Shown one piece after another: positions 16,264 through 25,719 of a DNA stretch of 64,000 nt. Both the position numbers and the translations under genes were made by a program. Numbering within the stretch: the first letter of the stretch is position 1; each line of letters opens with the position of its first letter. The notes beneath the pieces were generated by a model, which saw only the letters and a list, made by a program, of their open reading frames with translations, was not told the origin of the DNA and did not search any database. The stretch is from CAZIUL01 sp964542475 (GTDB lineage Bacteria; Planctomycetota; B15-G4; CAYZWU01): the NCBI GenBank assembly GCA_964542475.1, contig CAZIUL010000010.1, positions 1 to 64,000 of the forward strand, in the 5' to 3' direction.

Positions 16264-16334
16264 ATACAGGCATGTGCTTTCAAAAACGGGTTAAGATCAA
16301 TCATTCGCCCCCGCTTCCAAAGGAGTACGGAAAA

Positions 16335-17084
16335 ATGATGACAGGGTTCTTTTCAGGCGCTGCTTCCATGGATGCCCTCGAAAGACGCCAGGACATCATC
16401 GCAGCCAACCTTGCCAATGTATCCACACCAGGCTACCGCCGCCGTGTTGAAACTCTTGAGACTATGGGCTCAAACAACGCCAACTCGGTTCCCGGGAACG
16501 GATCCCTGCCGCGGTTTTCATTGGCAGTGGATTTTACCCCCGGTGACATCACCAACACCGGAAGCAAAATGGATATCGCGCTGATCGATCCTGTTGGAAG
16601 CAAAGGAACCACCTTCATTGCGGTAACCGCTCCGGACGGCCGGACGCTGTACACAAGAAACGGAAGGTTCGCCATGGACAGCCAGGGAAAGCTGATCCAT
16701 GCATCGTCAGGCTTTCCCGTGGCAGGCACCAACGACGCCGAGATCCGGCTGACCGCAGGATTCGGAGAGCCGATGATAGATGACAGGGGAATGATCTCCC
16801 AGGGAGAGGCTTCCCTCGGTCAGCTCAAGATCTCCGGTTTCACCAACCCCGGTGATCTCTTCCCAACGGAGCACGGCCTCTTCGCCCCCGGCCCAACAGC
16901 CGGCGAAAAGTCCGCTGTCGGGATCGCGCAGGTCAAGCAGGGATACATAGAATCATCAAATGCAAACCCGGTGAACGAACTAGTGGACATGATTTCGAAC
17001 TACCGGGCATACGAAGCGTCCCAGAAGGTTCTCAAGCAGATCGACAAGAGCATGCAGAACCTGATAAGGAATGCAGTCAGATAA
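16335..17084 (+). CDS. flgF: Proximal rod protein FlgF
   Basis: A 249-residue rod/hook-family protein. It has the N-terminal block RRQDIIAANLANVSTPGYRR and the C-terminal block ESSNANPVNELVDMISNYRA. It is the first of two such genes in front of flgA, the usual order flgF-flgG, which distinguishes it from FlgE and FlgG. The start at 16335 follows AAGGAG; longer frames upstream lack a site. It is probably the first gene of the flgF-to-flgL operon and may be driven by the sigma-54-like site. Confidence 0.9.
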   Translation: MMTGFFSGAASMDALERRQDIIAANLANVSTPGYRRRVETLETMGSNNANSVPGNGSLPRFSLAVDFTPGDITNTGSKMDIALIDPVGSKGTTFIAVTAPDGRTLYTRNGRFAMDSQGKLIHASSGFPVAGTNDAEIRLTAGFGEPMIDDRGMISQGEASLGQLKISGFTNPGDLFPTEHGLFAPGPTAGEKSAVGIAQVKQGYIESSNANPVNELVDMISNYRAYEASQKVLKQIDKSMQNLIRNAVR

Positions 17085-17098
17085 AGGAGTTCAAAACA

Positions 17099-17884
17099 AT
17101 GATGAAAGCGCTTTTCACAGCAGCCACAGGCATGAAGGTCCAGCAGAAGAACGTGGATGTCATCGCCAACAATCTGGCTAACGTCAACACAACCGGCTTC
17201 AAGAAAAGCCACACGAACTTCGAGGACCTGATCTACGTGACCGAGACCAGGCCCGGGTTCAACACGAACAGCATCGGATCGTCCTCGGGGGTGCAGGTTG
17301 GAAGCGGGGCGCGCCTGGTCTCCACGGCCAAGCAGTTCTCTCAGGGCGTGCTCCAGCAGACGGGCCGCAACTACGATGTGGCAATCATGGGCCAGGGCTT
17401 TTTCGAGGTCAAGCTCCCGGACGGCAGGCTGGCTTACACGCGGGACGGAAGCTTCCATCTCGATGACAGCCAGCGCCTTGTGACAGCGGACGGACACCAA
17501 CTCATGCCGAACGTGTCGCTTTCCGGTGGGCCTTACACTCATGTGACCATCTCAACGGACGGAACGGTGGAGGGCGATATCAACGGGACCATCACGAACC
17601 TCGGGGAGATCACCCTAACCACATTCCTCAACTCGGCAGGGCTCGAGAGCGCGGGGAACAACCTGTACATGGAAACCACCTCATCGGGCCCACCCACCAA
17701 GGGGCTGACCGCTGGGTTGGATGGAGTGGGAGAGCTCCAGCAGAAGTATCTCGAGAAATCGAACGTGGAAGTAGTAAACGAGCTCGTGGCTTTAATCATT
17801 GCCCAGCGCGCCTACGAGGTGAACTCCAAGGCGATCAAAACCGGTGACGACATGCTGGCGCTCGCCAACAACCTGTCCACATAG
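17099..17884 (+). CDS. flgG: Distal rod protein FlgG
   Basis: A 261-residue protein of exactly the family length. The N-terminus begins MMKALFTAATGMKVQQKN with the rod motif VIANNLANVNTTGFKK; the C-terminus has EKSNVEVVNELVALIIAQRA. FlgG makes the distal rod that crosses the peptidoglycan and the P and L rings, whose genes (flgI, flgH) lie just downstream. It has an AAAGGAGT ribosome site and starts 14 bases after the flgF stop. Confidence 0.96.
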   Translation: MMKALFTAATGMKVQQKNVDVIANNLANVNTTGFKKSHTNFEDLIYVTETRPGFNTNSIGSSSGVQVGSGARLVSTAKQFSQGVLQQTGRNYDVAIMGQGFFEVKLPDGRLAYTRDGSFHLDDSQRLVTADGHQLMPNVSLSGGPYTHVTISTDGTVEGDINGTITNLGEITLTTFLNSAGLESAGNNLYMETTSSGPPTKGLTAGLDGVGELQQKYLEKSNVEVVNELVALIIAQRAYEVNSKAIKTGDDMLALANNLST

Positions 17885-17894
17885 GAGATTTAAC

Positions 17895-18878
17895 ATGATT
17901 CCGACCAACGGATGCCGCTTCTTTTCAGCCGCGCTCGCCATGGCTGCGCTCATCTTCCAGTGCGCGCATCTGCAAGGCGCAACCGTGACCCTGAAGCCCG
18001 AGGCCAGTGTCAAGGGCTGCCAGGTGTACCTCGCGGAAGTGGCCCTCATCGTGGAGACGGATGTGAAGCTCGCTGACAGGCTCAAATCCGTTGACCTTGG
18101 GTACACTCCCAATCCCGGGTATACCCGCTACATCACCAGGGAACAGATCCAAGCCAGGCTCCGCACGCAAGGCATCGACATGGACAAGGTCACCCTTGGC
18201 GGCCCGAGCGGCGTGCTTGTGAGCACAAAGTCCGTGATGATCAGCGGGAGAGAGCTTACAGCCATGGGCACCAGGTTCCTTGAAAGCCGGGTCGCCGGGC
18301 TGGAAGGAGAGCGGACAATCCAGTGCCCCCGCAGCCCGGCCGACATCCTCGTGCCGGTGGGCAGCGGCCTGAGCACGTTCGATATCAAATGGCGCATGAA
18401 CCCCGGAGCCAGGGGCCCGACCGCGGTAGATATAAAGGTGCTTGTGGACGGACACCTCTTCACCACTGTTCCCTTGCAGTTCGAAATCAGTGTCTTCGAA
18501 AAGGTGCTGATGGCATCGAGAAAGATAAAGAGCGGCGAGCCGTTCACAGGGACAAACACCGCGCTTGTGCGCGTGGAGACCACGAGGCAGCACGGACACC
18601 CGGCGAGAGGAATCGAAGAGATGCGCCTCCTTCTCGCAAAAAGGGATATCCCGGCCGGGCAGATCGTCCGGATCGAGGACGGGCTCGAACAGATCCTGGT
18701 ATCGCGCGGCAGGCCCGTTTCCGTGACGGTCAAAAAGGGCGCGCTTCTTGTCAAGGGCAAAGGCATCGCAAGACAGAACGGCCACCTGAACGATACGGTC
18801 GTTGTGCTCAACGAGGATTCGGGCCGCGCTTTCAAGGCGGTCGTGACCGGCCTGAACATGGTGGAGGTCAGGCTGTAG
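17895..18878 (+). CDS. flgA: P-ring chaperone FlgA
   Basis: A 327-residue exported protein: signal peptide ending near HLQGA, a helical/beta N-region, and a C-terminal SAF-type domain (about 210-325) with MASRKIKSGEPFTGTNTALV and LLAKRDIPAGQIVR, the hallmark of FlgA. FlgA is a periplasmic chaperone for FlgI polymerisation around the rod. It is about 100 residues longer than enterobacterial FlgA. The start follows TAGGAGA. It is placed between flgG and flgH, consistent with P/L-ring assembly. Confidence 0.9.
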   Translation: MIPTNGCRFFSAALAMAALIFQCAHLQGATVTLKPEASVKGCQVYLAEVALIVETDVKLADRLKSVDLGYTPNPGYTRYITREQIQARLRTQGIDMDKVTLGGPSGVLVSTKSVMISGRELTAMGTRFLESRVAGLEGERTIQCPRSPADILVPVGSGLSTFDIKWRMNPGARGPTAVDIKVLVDGHLFTTVPLQFEISVFEKVLMASRKIKSGEPFTGTNTALVRVETTRQHGHPARGIEEMRLLLAKRDIPAGQIVRIEDGLEQILVSRGRPVSVTVKKGALLVKGKGIARQNGHLNDTVVVLNEDSGRAFKAVVTGLNMVEVRL

Positions 18879-18948
18879 CCGGCATCAAAACAAGACCACT
18901 GCGCCTTCGCGGGCGAAGCGGCTGGAACCGGAAACCAATTGTTGTGAG

Positions 18949-19578
18949 ATGATAAAAATGAAAATCAAGAAATTGCTTATCATGTCCCCGGCCTTTACGG
19001 CTCTTCTCGCCGCCTCCCTCTTCTGCGAAGGCGCCGCAGCACAGTCGCTCTGGGACGAAGGCGGCACAAAAGCCAACCTGATAGCGGACAACATCGCCAG
19101 AAAGAAAGGGGACATCCTTACCATAATCATCAACGAATCCCAGAAGGTGGAGGACAAGCAGGAGGTCAAGCTCGAAAAGGAGAGCTCGCTGAACTCCGTG
19201 CTCAAAAGCTTCAACATCAAGCCTAACGCCTTCTCCACGCTGCCGGATTTCGATTCCACGACATCCAAGGATTTCGAGGGAAAATCGGACTACGGCAAGG
19301 AAGGCAGCTTCGAGGCGCGGATCTCGGTGAACGTGATGGATGTCATGCCCAACGGCAACCTTGTCATCGAGGGCCGGCGGAACATATTCATGGACAACGA
19401 GGAGAAGATCATAAAGATCACGGGCCTTGTCCGCCCGCTGGACGTTTCCTCGGAAAACACGGTCCCCTCGGAAAAGGTCTCTGACGCCAGGGTCATGTAC
19501 GACGGTAAGGGAGAGCTCAGCAGGTCAACTGAAAAAAGCTGGCTCGACAAGATTTTCGATGTCATCTGGCCGTTTTGA
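18949..19578 (+). CDS. flgH: L-ring protein FlgH
   Basis: A 209-residue L-ring protein. The family features SLWDEGGTKANLIADNIARK, KGDILTIIINESQ and VMPNGNLVIEGRRNI are all visible. FlgH forms the bushing ring in the outer membrane. In enterobacteria it is a lipoprotein; here the only candidate Cys follows LF (SLFC-EG), a poor lipobox, and cleavage after GAAA looks likelier. A second Met at 18958 is an alternative start. Its presence is direct evidence for an outer membrane. Confidence 0.93.
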   Translation: MIKMKIKKLLIMSPAFTALLAASLFCEGAAAQSLWDEGGTKANLIADNIARKKGDILTIIINESQKVEDKQEVKLEKESSLNSVLKSFNIKPNAFSTLPDFDSTTSKDFEGKSDYGKEGSFEARISVNVMDVMPNGNLVIEGRRNIFMDNEEKIIKITGLVRPLDVSSENTVPSEKVSDARVMYDGKGELSRSTEKSWLDKIFDVIWPF

Positions 19579-19605
19579 CGGGCCGGTACACACAAGGAGT
19601 GGATC

Positions 19606-20718
19606 ATGCGTTCCAAAGCAGTGTTTCAGTCGATCGCGGTAGCGGCCCTCGCGCTCTTCCTGACAGGAGAGGCAGCAGCGCAGCAGGTCAGGATCAAGGA
19701 CATAACCAATATCCAGGGCATGCGGGACAACCAGCTCACGGGCTTGGGCCTTGTCACCGGCCTGAACGGAACCGGTGACGGGACCGAGGCAACCAAGCAG
19801 GCTGTGGTCAACATGCTCCGCAAACTCAACATCAATGTGAGCCCGGGCGATGTGGCATCGGCAAACGTGGCGCTGGTGCTTGTGACCGCCACACTTCCTC
19901 CCTTCATACGAACAGGAAACGAGATCGACGTGACCGTGACATCGATCGGGGATGCCAACTCGCTGTTCGGCGGTACGCTCGTGCAAACTCCGCTGACAGC
20001 GGCAACGGGAGATGTGTACGCCGTTGCCCAGGGACCGCTTTCCATCGGGGGATTCGGCGCCAAGGGAGCGGCCGCCTCCGTGCAGAAAAACCACACGACA
20101 GTGGGCACCATTCCAGACGGGGCGATCATCGAGCGCGAGGTGCCGATGAATATCTTCGATGAAAAGAGTAAATCCATTGTACTGACCCTCAACAATCCGG
20201 ACTTCGCCACAGCGTCGCGAATGGCGGAAGCGATCAACATGCAGTTCAAGGATTCCGCCCAAGCCCGTGACATGAAGGCGGTTGAGATAAAGATTCCCAA
20301 GGGATATTCCGAAAATGACCTGGTAGGTTTCGTGGCCCGGGTTCACTCTCTCACCGTGGAACCTGATACACCTTCCAAGGTGATCATCAGCGAGCGCACG
20401 GGAACACTGGTAGCGGGTACGAGCGTCAAGATCAGCACGGTGGCCATTGCACATTCGAACCTGACAATAATGATCGCGGAAACCCCCGAGGTTTCACAGC
20501 CCCTTCCCTTTTCGGACGGGGAAACAACCACCGTGGACCGCACCGAAATCAGCGTGAACGAACAACCGGGCAACATCGTGCTTTTAAAAGGCACCGCATC
20601 GGCCGGAGACCTGGCCCAGGCGCTGAACGCGATTGGAGCAACGCCCCGCGACCTCGTGGTGATCTTCCAGCTCATCAAGAAGGCGGGTGCGCTTCACGCG
20701 GACCTCGAACTCATGTAG
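19606..20718 (+). CDS. flgI: P-ring protein FlgI
   Basis: A 370-residue protein of normal FlgI length. A signal peptide ends near GEAAAQ, followed by RIKDITNIQGMRDNQLTGLG, one of the best-conserved FlgI motifs, and GLNGTGDGTEATKQAVVNML. FlgI polymerises into the P ring in the peptidoglycan layer, aided by FlgA. It starts 28 bases after flgH with an AAGGAG site and precedes the rod-binding protein gene. Confidence 0.96.
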   Translation: MRSKAVFQSIAVAALALFLTGEAAAQQVRIKDITNIQGMRDNQLTGLGLVTGLNGTGDGTEATKQAVVNMLRKLNINVSPGDVASANVALVLVTATLPPFIRTGNEIDVTVTSIGDANSLFGGTLVQTPLTAATGDVYAVAQGPLSIGGFGAKGAAASVQKNHTTVGTIPDGAIIEREVPMNIFDEKSKSIVLTLNNPDFATASRMAEAINMQFKDSAQARDMKAVEIKIPKGYSENDLVGFVARVHSLTVEPDTPSKVIISERTGTLVAGTSVKISTVAIAHSNLTIMIAETPEVSQPLPFSDGETTTVDRTEISVNEQPGNIVLLKGTASAGDLAQALNAIGATPRDLVVIFQLIKKAGALHADLELM

Positions 20719-20746
20719 GTACCGGTTTCGAAAAAGAGGGTAAACC

Positions 20747-21184
20747 ATGAGCATTGATCCGATCGATCCGAAGATAGCTGCCGACGCGGCGCTCGCTTTC
20801 AGCGGGCAAAACGAGGTGAAAGAGCTCGAAGCCCTTTCAAGGGGGGGCGCGAAAAACATCGAGGAGATCTCCACCAGGTTCGAATCGATCTTCCTCAACT
20901 TCCTCATCAAACAGATGTGGGAGTCGGTTGAGCGATCGGGGCTTCTGCCGGATGGCCCGGGCAAGCAGATCTATGACGGCTTCTTCACGACCATGCTGTC
21001 CGACTTTCTGGCTGAAAACGGAGGGATCGGCATTGCCAAGAACATGACAGCACAGCTCAAAAATGCGGCCGATGCGTATGAGCGCCAGAACGCCGAGGCT
21101 GGGGCCGATAAAACATGCAATAAAGAACCGCTTGATGCAAATAACATTGCACCCGCGGACAATGAAAAAACATCAATAGATTAA
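20747..21184 (+). CDS. flgJ: Rod-binding protein, FlgJ N-domain only
   Basis: A 145-residue protein with the FlgJ rod-binding signature FESIFLNFLIKQMWESV and GKQIYDGFFTTMLSDFLAENGGIGIA. The C-terminal muramidase domain of gamma-proteobacterial FlgJ is absent, as in many other phyla, so peptidoglycan opening must be done by another enzyme, which I do not see in this window. It caps rod growth in the periplasm. It lies between flgI and flgN. Confidence 0.9.
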   Translation: MSIDPIDPKIAADAALAFSGQNEVKELEALSRGGAKNIEEISTRFESIFLNFLIKQMWESVERSGLLPDGPGKQIYDGFFTTMLSDFLAENGGIGIAKNMTAQLKNAADAYERQNAEAGADKTCNKEPLDANNIAPADNEKTSID

Positions 21185-21256
21185 AGCTGATGAGTGCAAT
21201 GCCTATAAACCATTTGAACCGCTGAAACGGCCAAACACAGGAATATCCGGGAGGAA

Positions 21257-21769
21257 ATGATGAGAGGTTCCATGAAAAAGCTTTTGGAGATCATCGAGAA
21301 AGAGGTCGGCGTTCAACAGAAGATCCTTGAAAAGCTGGAGGAGCAGCAGGCGGTGCTCGTCAAGCTCGCCACAGAGAAGCTGGAAGAAAACCTGGAAGAG
21401 CTCGAGAAGTGGAGATGCGAAGCGAAAGCCATCTTTGAAAAACGCATAGCTCTGCAGCAGAACCTGGGCACCGGCGCAAAGCACAAGGGCGGCTTGAAAA
21501 CCGTTCCCACACTGTCGGAGATCGCCTGTACAGGCGACGAAAAAGCTGACAAGGCCCTGTCCAGGCACAGGGACAAGCTCATCCGGACCGTGAAAAAGAT
21601 CAGATCCCAGAGCAGAAAAAACCAGGTTCTGATCAGGCACTCCCTTGATCTGAACACGGAGCTGATGAACAAGGCCTTTGGGACGGACAGAGAGCGGGTT
21701 TCCACATACGGAAACAGCGGCGAACTGTTGGCCCGCTCCTCTGTGGACATGGTGGATGCCAGGGCGTGA
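21257..21769 (+). CDS. flgN: FlgN-family export chaperone
   Basis: A 170-residue, all-helical, charged protein with long heptad patterns (LEIIEKEVGVQQKILEKLEE, ENLEELEKWRCEAKAIFEKR). FlgN binds the junction proteins FlgK and FlgL and delivers them to the export gate. The sequence itself is weakly conserved in this family, so the call rests on fold-like pattern plus its position directly before flgK and flgL. The start follows GGGAGGAA. Confidence 0.8.
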   Translation: MMRGSMKKLLEIIEKEVGVQQKILEKLEEQQAVLVKLATEKLEENLEELEKWRCEAKAIFEKRIALQQNLGTGAKHKGGLKTVPTLSEIACTGDEKADKALSRHRDKLIRTVKKIRSQSRKNQVLIRHSLDLNTELMNKAFGTDRERVSTYGNSGELLARSSVDMVDARA

Positions 21770-21841
21770 CAGGTTAGAGCACATCTCTTTTCTTGAACAA
21801 GGAAAAGCAGGCCATTCGGGAAACGGAACAGGGAGACGACA

Positions 21842-24163
21842 ATGTCGATAGGACTCACAACAGGCATGAAGGCGATCTTTGCCGCCCAGCTTTCCCTCCA
21901 GACCGCGGGCAACAACATCGCAAACGCCAATGTAAAGGGGTACTCGCGCCAATCCGTGCAGCTCGCAACCGACTACTCCCTTGTCGTTCCAGGCGTCGGT
22001 TACATAGGAACCGGGGTCAAGAGCACCGGGATTGTCCGCACGGTCGACGAGCTCCTGCAGAACCGCATCCAGGTGCAGAACCAGTCGCTTGGCTGCCTGA
22101 AAACAGAAAACATGCTGCTGTCCCAAATAGAAGCCATCCTGAACGAACCATCGGACGGAGGGCTGGCAGCCTATTTTACAAAGTTCTTCGGTTCACTGAA
22201 CGACATGTCCGTCGATCCCGTGGACCCGACGCTCCGGTCGGACGTTGTCATCACAGGCCAGATCGTGTCGGACGGCTTCAAAACACTCGCGGGCAAGCTG
22301 GATTCACTCTCCAACGACATCGAAACCCAGGTAAGCAACAAAATCAACAAGGTCAACCAGCTGGTCAAGGAAATCGCCGAACTCAACAAGATGATCACTG
22401 CTTCCTACAGCTCGAACATGCAGGCAAACGAGCTTCTCGACAAGCGGGATGCGATTATTGAGGAGCTAAACTACATCATCGATATCGATGCGGTCCCTGA
22501 CTCGAAAGGAACCGTTTCCATGCTCGTGGACGGAAGGCTCATCGCATCCAACGGGTACAGCACCGAACTCGAAACGAGCACAAGCCAGTCCGGCGATGTC
22601 TACATCCATTTGAAAAACAATAACACGGAAATGAATGTATTCAGCGGAGAGATCAAGGAGCTGATCAACCAGCAAAGGAACGTCATTCCGGAGCTCATGT
22701 CAAAGCTCGACAAGCTCGCCGGCCAGCTTGCATACGAGTTCAACAGGATCCACTCGACAGGCATCCCTTTGAGCGGATCGTTCACCTCAATGAAAGCTGA
22801 AAACCCTGTCCAGGACATGAATGCCGACGGGGACCTGCTCAACGACAACCTGAACTCGGCCGGGCTTTCCTTCGCGCCGGAGGAAGGTTCGCTCTTCATC
22901 ACGGTCACGAACGAGAACACGGGAGAAGTGATGCAGACCGAAATCGAAATCGATCCGTCATCACAAAGCCTGGCCTACCTGGCGGGCGAACTCAATTCGG
23001 TGCCGCACATCAACGCTTATGCGGATTCCAGCGGTCGCCTCACCCTGCACGCATCGGACGGATACGCCTTCGATTTTTCGCCGCAGCTTAATGCCGCGCC
23101 GAACAGCAACGAAACGTTCGGAAACAGCTCAGCCATGATAACGGGTTCAGGATCGTGGCCCGCAACAATGAGCGCGGGCGACTCGTTCCAGATCACGTTG
23201 GACGGAACAAGCACACACACCGTCACATTTCCCGCAGGCGGGACATACACCGCGTCAGACATAGCAGCGCTGATAAACACCCAGACAGGCACAAACATAG
23301 CATCAGTAGCTGACAACGAACTCGTGCTTCAGTCGCAGACGCAGGGGAGTTCGAGCTCGATCCTGATCACGGACCTTTCCGGCACACCTTCCACAACCCT
23401 TGGGCTGAGCACAGCGCTGGAAACCGGGGCGGAGCTGGGCGTTTCAGTCGAGCTGGAAGGGAGTTATTCCGGAGCATCCAATGCTTCCTGGCGGTTTGAA
23501 GCCTCCGGATCAGGCACCATCGGCGTCACCAACGGGCTCACCGTGACCGTGTACGATGAAGCAGGGGAAACAATAACCGTCCTGGATGTTGGAGAGGGTT
23601 ATTCTCCGGGAGACATGATCGAAATCGCGGACGGTGTCAAGGTATCGTTCAGCCCGGGCGACATCAACCAGACAGCGGGTGATTTTTTCTGCGCCGACGT
23701 GATAGCCGACTCGGACACATCCGGGATCCTGGCCTCGCTCGGCTTGAACACCTTTTTTACGGGTTCCACGGCATCCGACATTTCGGTCCGTCAAGCGATA
23801 CAGGACTCTCCAATCCTCATATCAGGGTCGCTCACACCTGTTGAAGGGGACAACTCGAACATACACAAATTCCTGGAGCTGGAAGCAGCACCCATTGAGG
23901 GATTGAACTCCTACAGCTTGATCGACTACTACTCATCGGTGATCGGCGAGGTCGGCCTTGACAAGGAATGGGCCGAGGAAATGTATGATGTCCAGGAACT
24001 GATCATGACCAACCTGGAAAACCAGCGCTCCTCGGTGTCAGGCGTGTCGATCGACGAGGAGCTGATGAACCTGGAAAAGTACCAACAGATGCTGACAGCC
24101 GCCACCAGGTATCTGGAGATCGTAAACGAGATGAACGACATTCTCATGAACATCGGGCATTAG
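21842..24163 (+). CDS. flgK: Hook-filament junction protein FlgK (HAP1)
   Basis: A 773-residue HAP1. The N-terminal block LSLQTAGNNIANANVKGYSR and the C-terminal block VSGVSIDEELMNLEKYQQML with ATRYLEIVNEMND are clear. The protein is about 220 residues longer than Salmonella FlgK because of inserted surface domains. One (about residues 435-525, ending STTLGLST) resembles the module in FlgE of this window. FlgK starts the junction between hook and filament. It has a GGGAG site and is followed closely by flgL. Confidence 0.95.
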   Translation: MSIGLTTGMKAIFAAQLSLQTAGNNIANANVKGYSRQSVQLATDYSLVVPGVGYIGTGVKSTGIVRTVDELLQNRIQVQNQSLGCLKTENMLLSQIEAILNEPSDGGLAAYFTKFFGSLNDMSVDPVDPTLRSDVVITGQIVSDGFKTLAGKLDSLSNDIETQVSNKINKVNQLVKEIAELNKMITASYSSNMQANELLDKRDAIIEELNYIIDIDAVPDSKGTVSMLVDGRLIASNGYSTELETSTSQSGDVYIHLKNNNTEMNVFSGEIKELINQQRNVIPELMSKLDKLAGQLAYEFNRIHSTGIPLSGSFTSMKAENPVQDMNADGDLLNDNLNSAGLSFAPEEGSLFITVTNENTGEVMQTEIEIDPSSQSLAYLAGELNSVPHINAYADSSGRLTLHASDGYAFDFSPQLNAAPNSNETFGNSSAMITGSGSWPATMSAGDSFQITLDGTSTHTVTFPAGGTYTASDIAALINTQTGTNIASVADNELVLQSQTQGSSSSILITDLSGTPSTTLGLSTALETGAELGVSVELEGSYSGASNASWRFEASGSGTIGVTNGLTVTVYDEAGETITVLDVGEGYSPGDMIEIADGVKVSFSPGDINQTAGDFFCADVIADSDTSGILASLGLNTFFTGSTASDISVRQAIQDSPILISGSLTPVEGDNSNIHKFLELEAAPIEGLNSYSLIDYYSSVIGEVGLDKEWAEEMYDVQELIMTNLENQRSSVSGVSIDEELMNLEKYQQMLTAATRYLEIVNEMNDILMNIGH

Positions 24164-24193
24164 CATCCATAGCATCCAATGGGGAACGGATAA

Positions 24194-25642
24194 ATGAGCA
24201 TAAGAATCACACAGGACATCCTCTACAAGAACTCGCTTTTCTACCTCCAGAAAAGCCTGAACCTTGTGGAAAAAAGCCAGATACCGCTGCTGACCGGCAA
24301 GCGCATCAACAATCCTTCAGATGATCCGTTCGGAACGGTCCGGGCGTTGAAGTACCGGGAGGAGCTCGGAGGGTTGAAAAACTACCAGGCAAACCTCGAT
24401 GTGATCGAAGGCCAGCTCGACTCCGGAGCGACAACGCTTCAATCGCTTTCCAGCCTGCTCACAGAGACCAAGGCCATCGGGATCCAGGGAGCGGACGCCG
24501 CCATGAACCAGGCGGACCGCAACAGCCTGGCATCGCAGATCGACCAGATCCTCGACGAGGCGATCAGCCTTGCGAACAGCCACTTCGGCGGAAGGTATCT
24601 TTTCGGCGGCACCAAAACAACTGAACCTCCCTACTCAAGCACCGGTTCAGGAACCGTGAACTACAACGGGGATTCAAAAGTAAACTACGTGTTGATCAGC
24701 TCCGGCACAAAGATCGCCGGCAACATTCCGGGTTCGGAAATATTCCATAAGACCGACCGGGGCGAAACCGTATTCGAAGGTGAAACAGGAGCCACGGCAG
24801 GAACAGGAGCCGACAACGGAAAGGGAAACACCACACTCTCCGTTCTGCACGGCGCGACATCCTATGCCGGGGCAAGCGGCGTATCCGCGGGAACTTCCTC
24901 GGCGTCCGGAGACACGATCATCGGCGCTTCAGGCGCTCATACTCTTACATTGAACGTGGGCACCCCCCCCACGACAGGAACCGTTTCCCTTGACGACGGT
25001 GAAACTGTCTCCTTCGACATCACAGCGGACCCGGATCCAGCCGATTTCATGTTGACAGGCGCATCGGGCGATAAGGTGTATCTGGATCTCACAGGCTTGA
25101 GCGCGGGCTATTCAGGCATCGTGGACATCACGTCCACCGGAACGATGTCAATCGACGGGGGGGTCACAACGGTTGATATCGATTTTTCAGCCAACCAGAC
25201 CGTGTACGATCCTTCAGGCACTGTCACCAACGTTGATTCGACAAACATCACAAGGACCGGAGACGAGTACCTCACATACACAGGAACATTCAGCCTTTTC
25301 GAAATGCTGGGAGCGCTCCGTGACGACCTTCTGAACACGCGAAACCTCACCGTTGACAAACAGGTGGAAAGCATCACATCAAGGCTGAAAGAGCTCGAAA
25401 CATCGCACGAAAACGTGCTGTCAGGGCTTGCGGAGTTCGGTGGCCGTTCCCTACGCCTGGAGATGACCAGGAGCAGGCTGGACGATTTCGAGCTGAACCT
25501 TACAGGGCTCAAATCAAGTGTGGAAGACGCGGATATCACCGAAGCGATAATGAATCTCGAACAGAACAACCAGATGCTGATGCTGATACAGGCAGTCACG
25601 AGTAAAATCCTTCAGTCAGCCACCCCCAGCCTGTACGGCTAA
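24194..25642 (+). CDS. flgL: Hook-filament junction protein FlgL (HAP3)
   Basis: A 482-residue flagellin-related junction protein. N-terminal coiled block: RITQDILYKNSLFYLQKSLN and LLTGKRINNPSDDP. C-terminal block: DADITEAIMNLEQNNQML. A Gly/Thr/Ser-rich region (about residues 200-355) forms an extended outer domain not found in short FlgL proteins. FlgL links FlgK to the filament. Flagellin itself is not in this window. Confidence 0.95.
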   Translation: MSIRITQDILYKNSLFYLQKSLNLVEKSQIPLLTGKRINNPSDDPFGTVRALKYREELGGLKNYQANLDVIEGQLDSGATTLQSLSSLLTETKAIGIQGADAAMNQADRNSLASQIDQILDEAISLANSHFGGRYLFGGTKTTEPPYSSTGSGTVNYNGDSKVNYVLISSGTKIAGNIPGSEIFHKTDRGETVFEGETGATAGTGADNGKGNTTLSVLHGATSYAGASGVSAGTSSASGDTIIGASGAHTLTLNVGTPPTTGTVSLDDGETVSFDITADPDPADFMLTGASGDKVYLDLTGLSAGYSGIVDITSTGTMSIDGGVTTVDIDFSANQTVYDPSGTVTNVDSTNITRTGDEYLTYTGTFSLFEMLGALRDDLLNTRNLTVDKQVESITSRLKELETSHENVLSGLAEFGGRSLRLEMTRSRLDDFELNLTGLKSSVEDADITEAIMNLEQNNQMLMLIQAVTSKILQSATPSLYG

Positions 25643-25719
25643 CCAGGCAAGCGAATGGACAAAGTTAACACGGAGTATGCAGATATTATTTCATTCCGTG
25701 CAGATGAACAGGGGAAACG

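Larger units (their letters stand above)
15778..16334. other. 557-bp intergenic region, flgE to flgF
   Basis: No gene is supported here. The region holds the 181-bp palindromic repeat (15789-15969), the GTAGGGGCGAA palindrome (16007-16036), a perfect 8-bp hairpin (GGGAAAGG/CCTTTCCC, 16120-16139), and a sigma-54-like promoter (16248-16263) shortly before flgF. Short open frames across 15965-16169 look non-coding. Confidence 0.6.

Noticed and set aside
21104..21111. Perfect GCCGATAA sigma-28 -10 box
   Set aside because: It lies inside flgJ and has no TAAA about 15 bases upstream.
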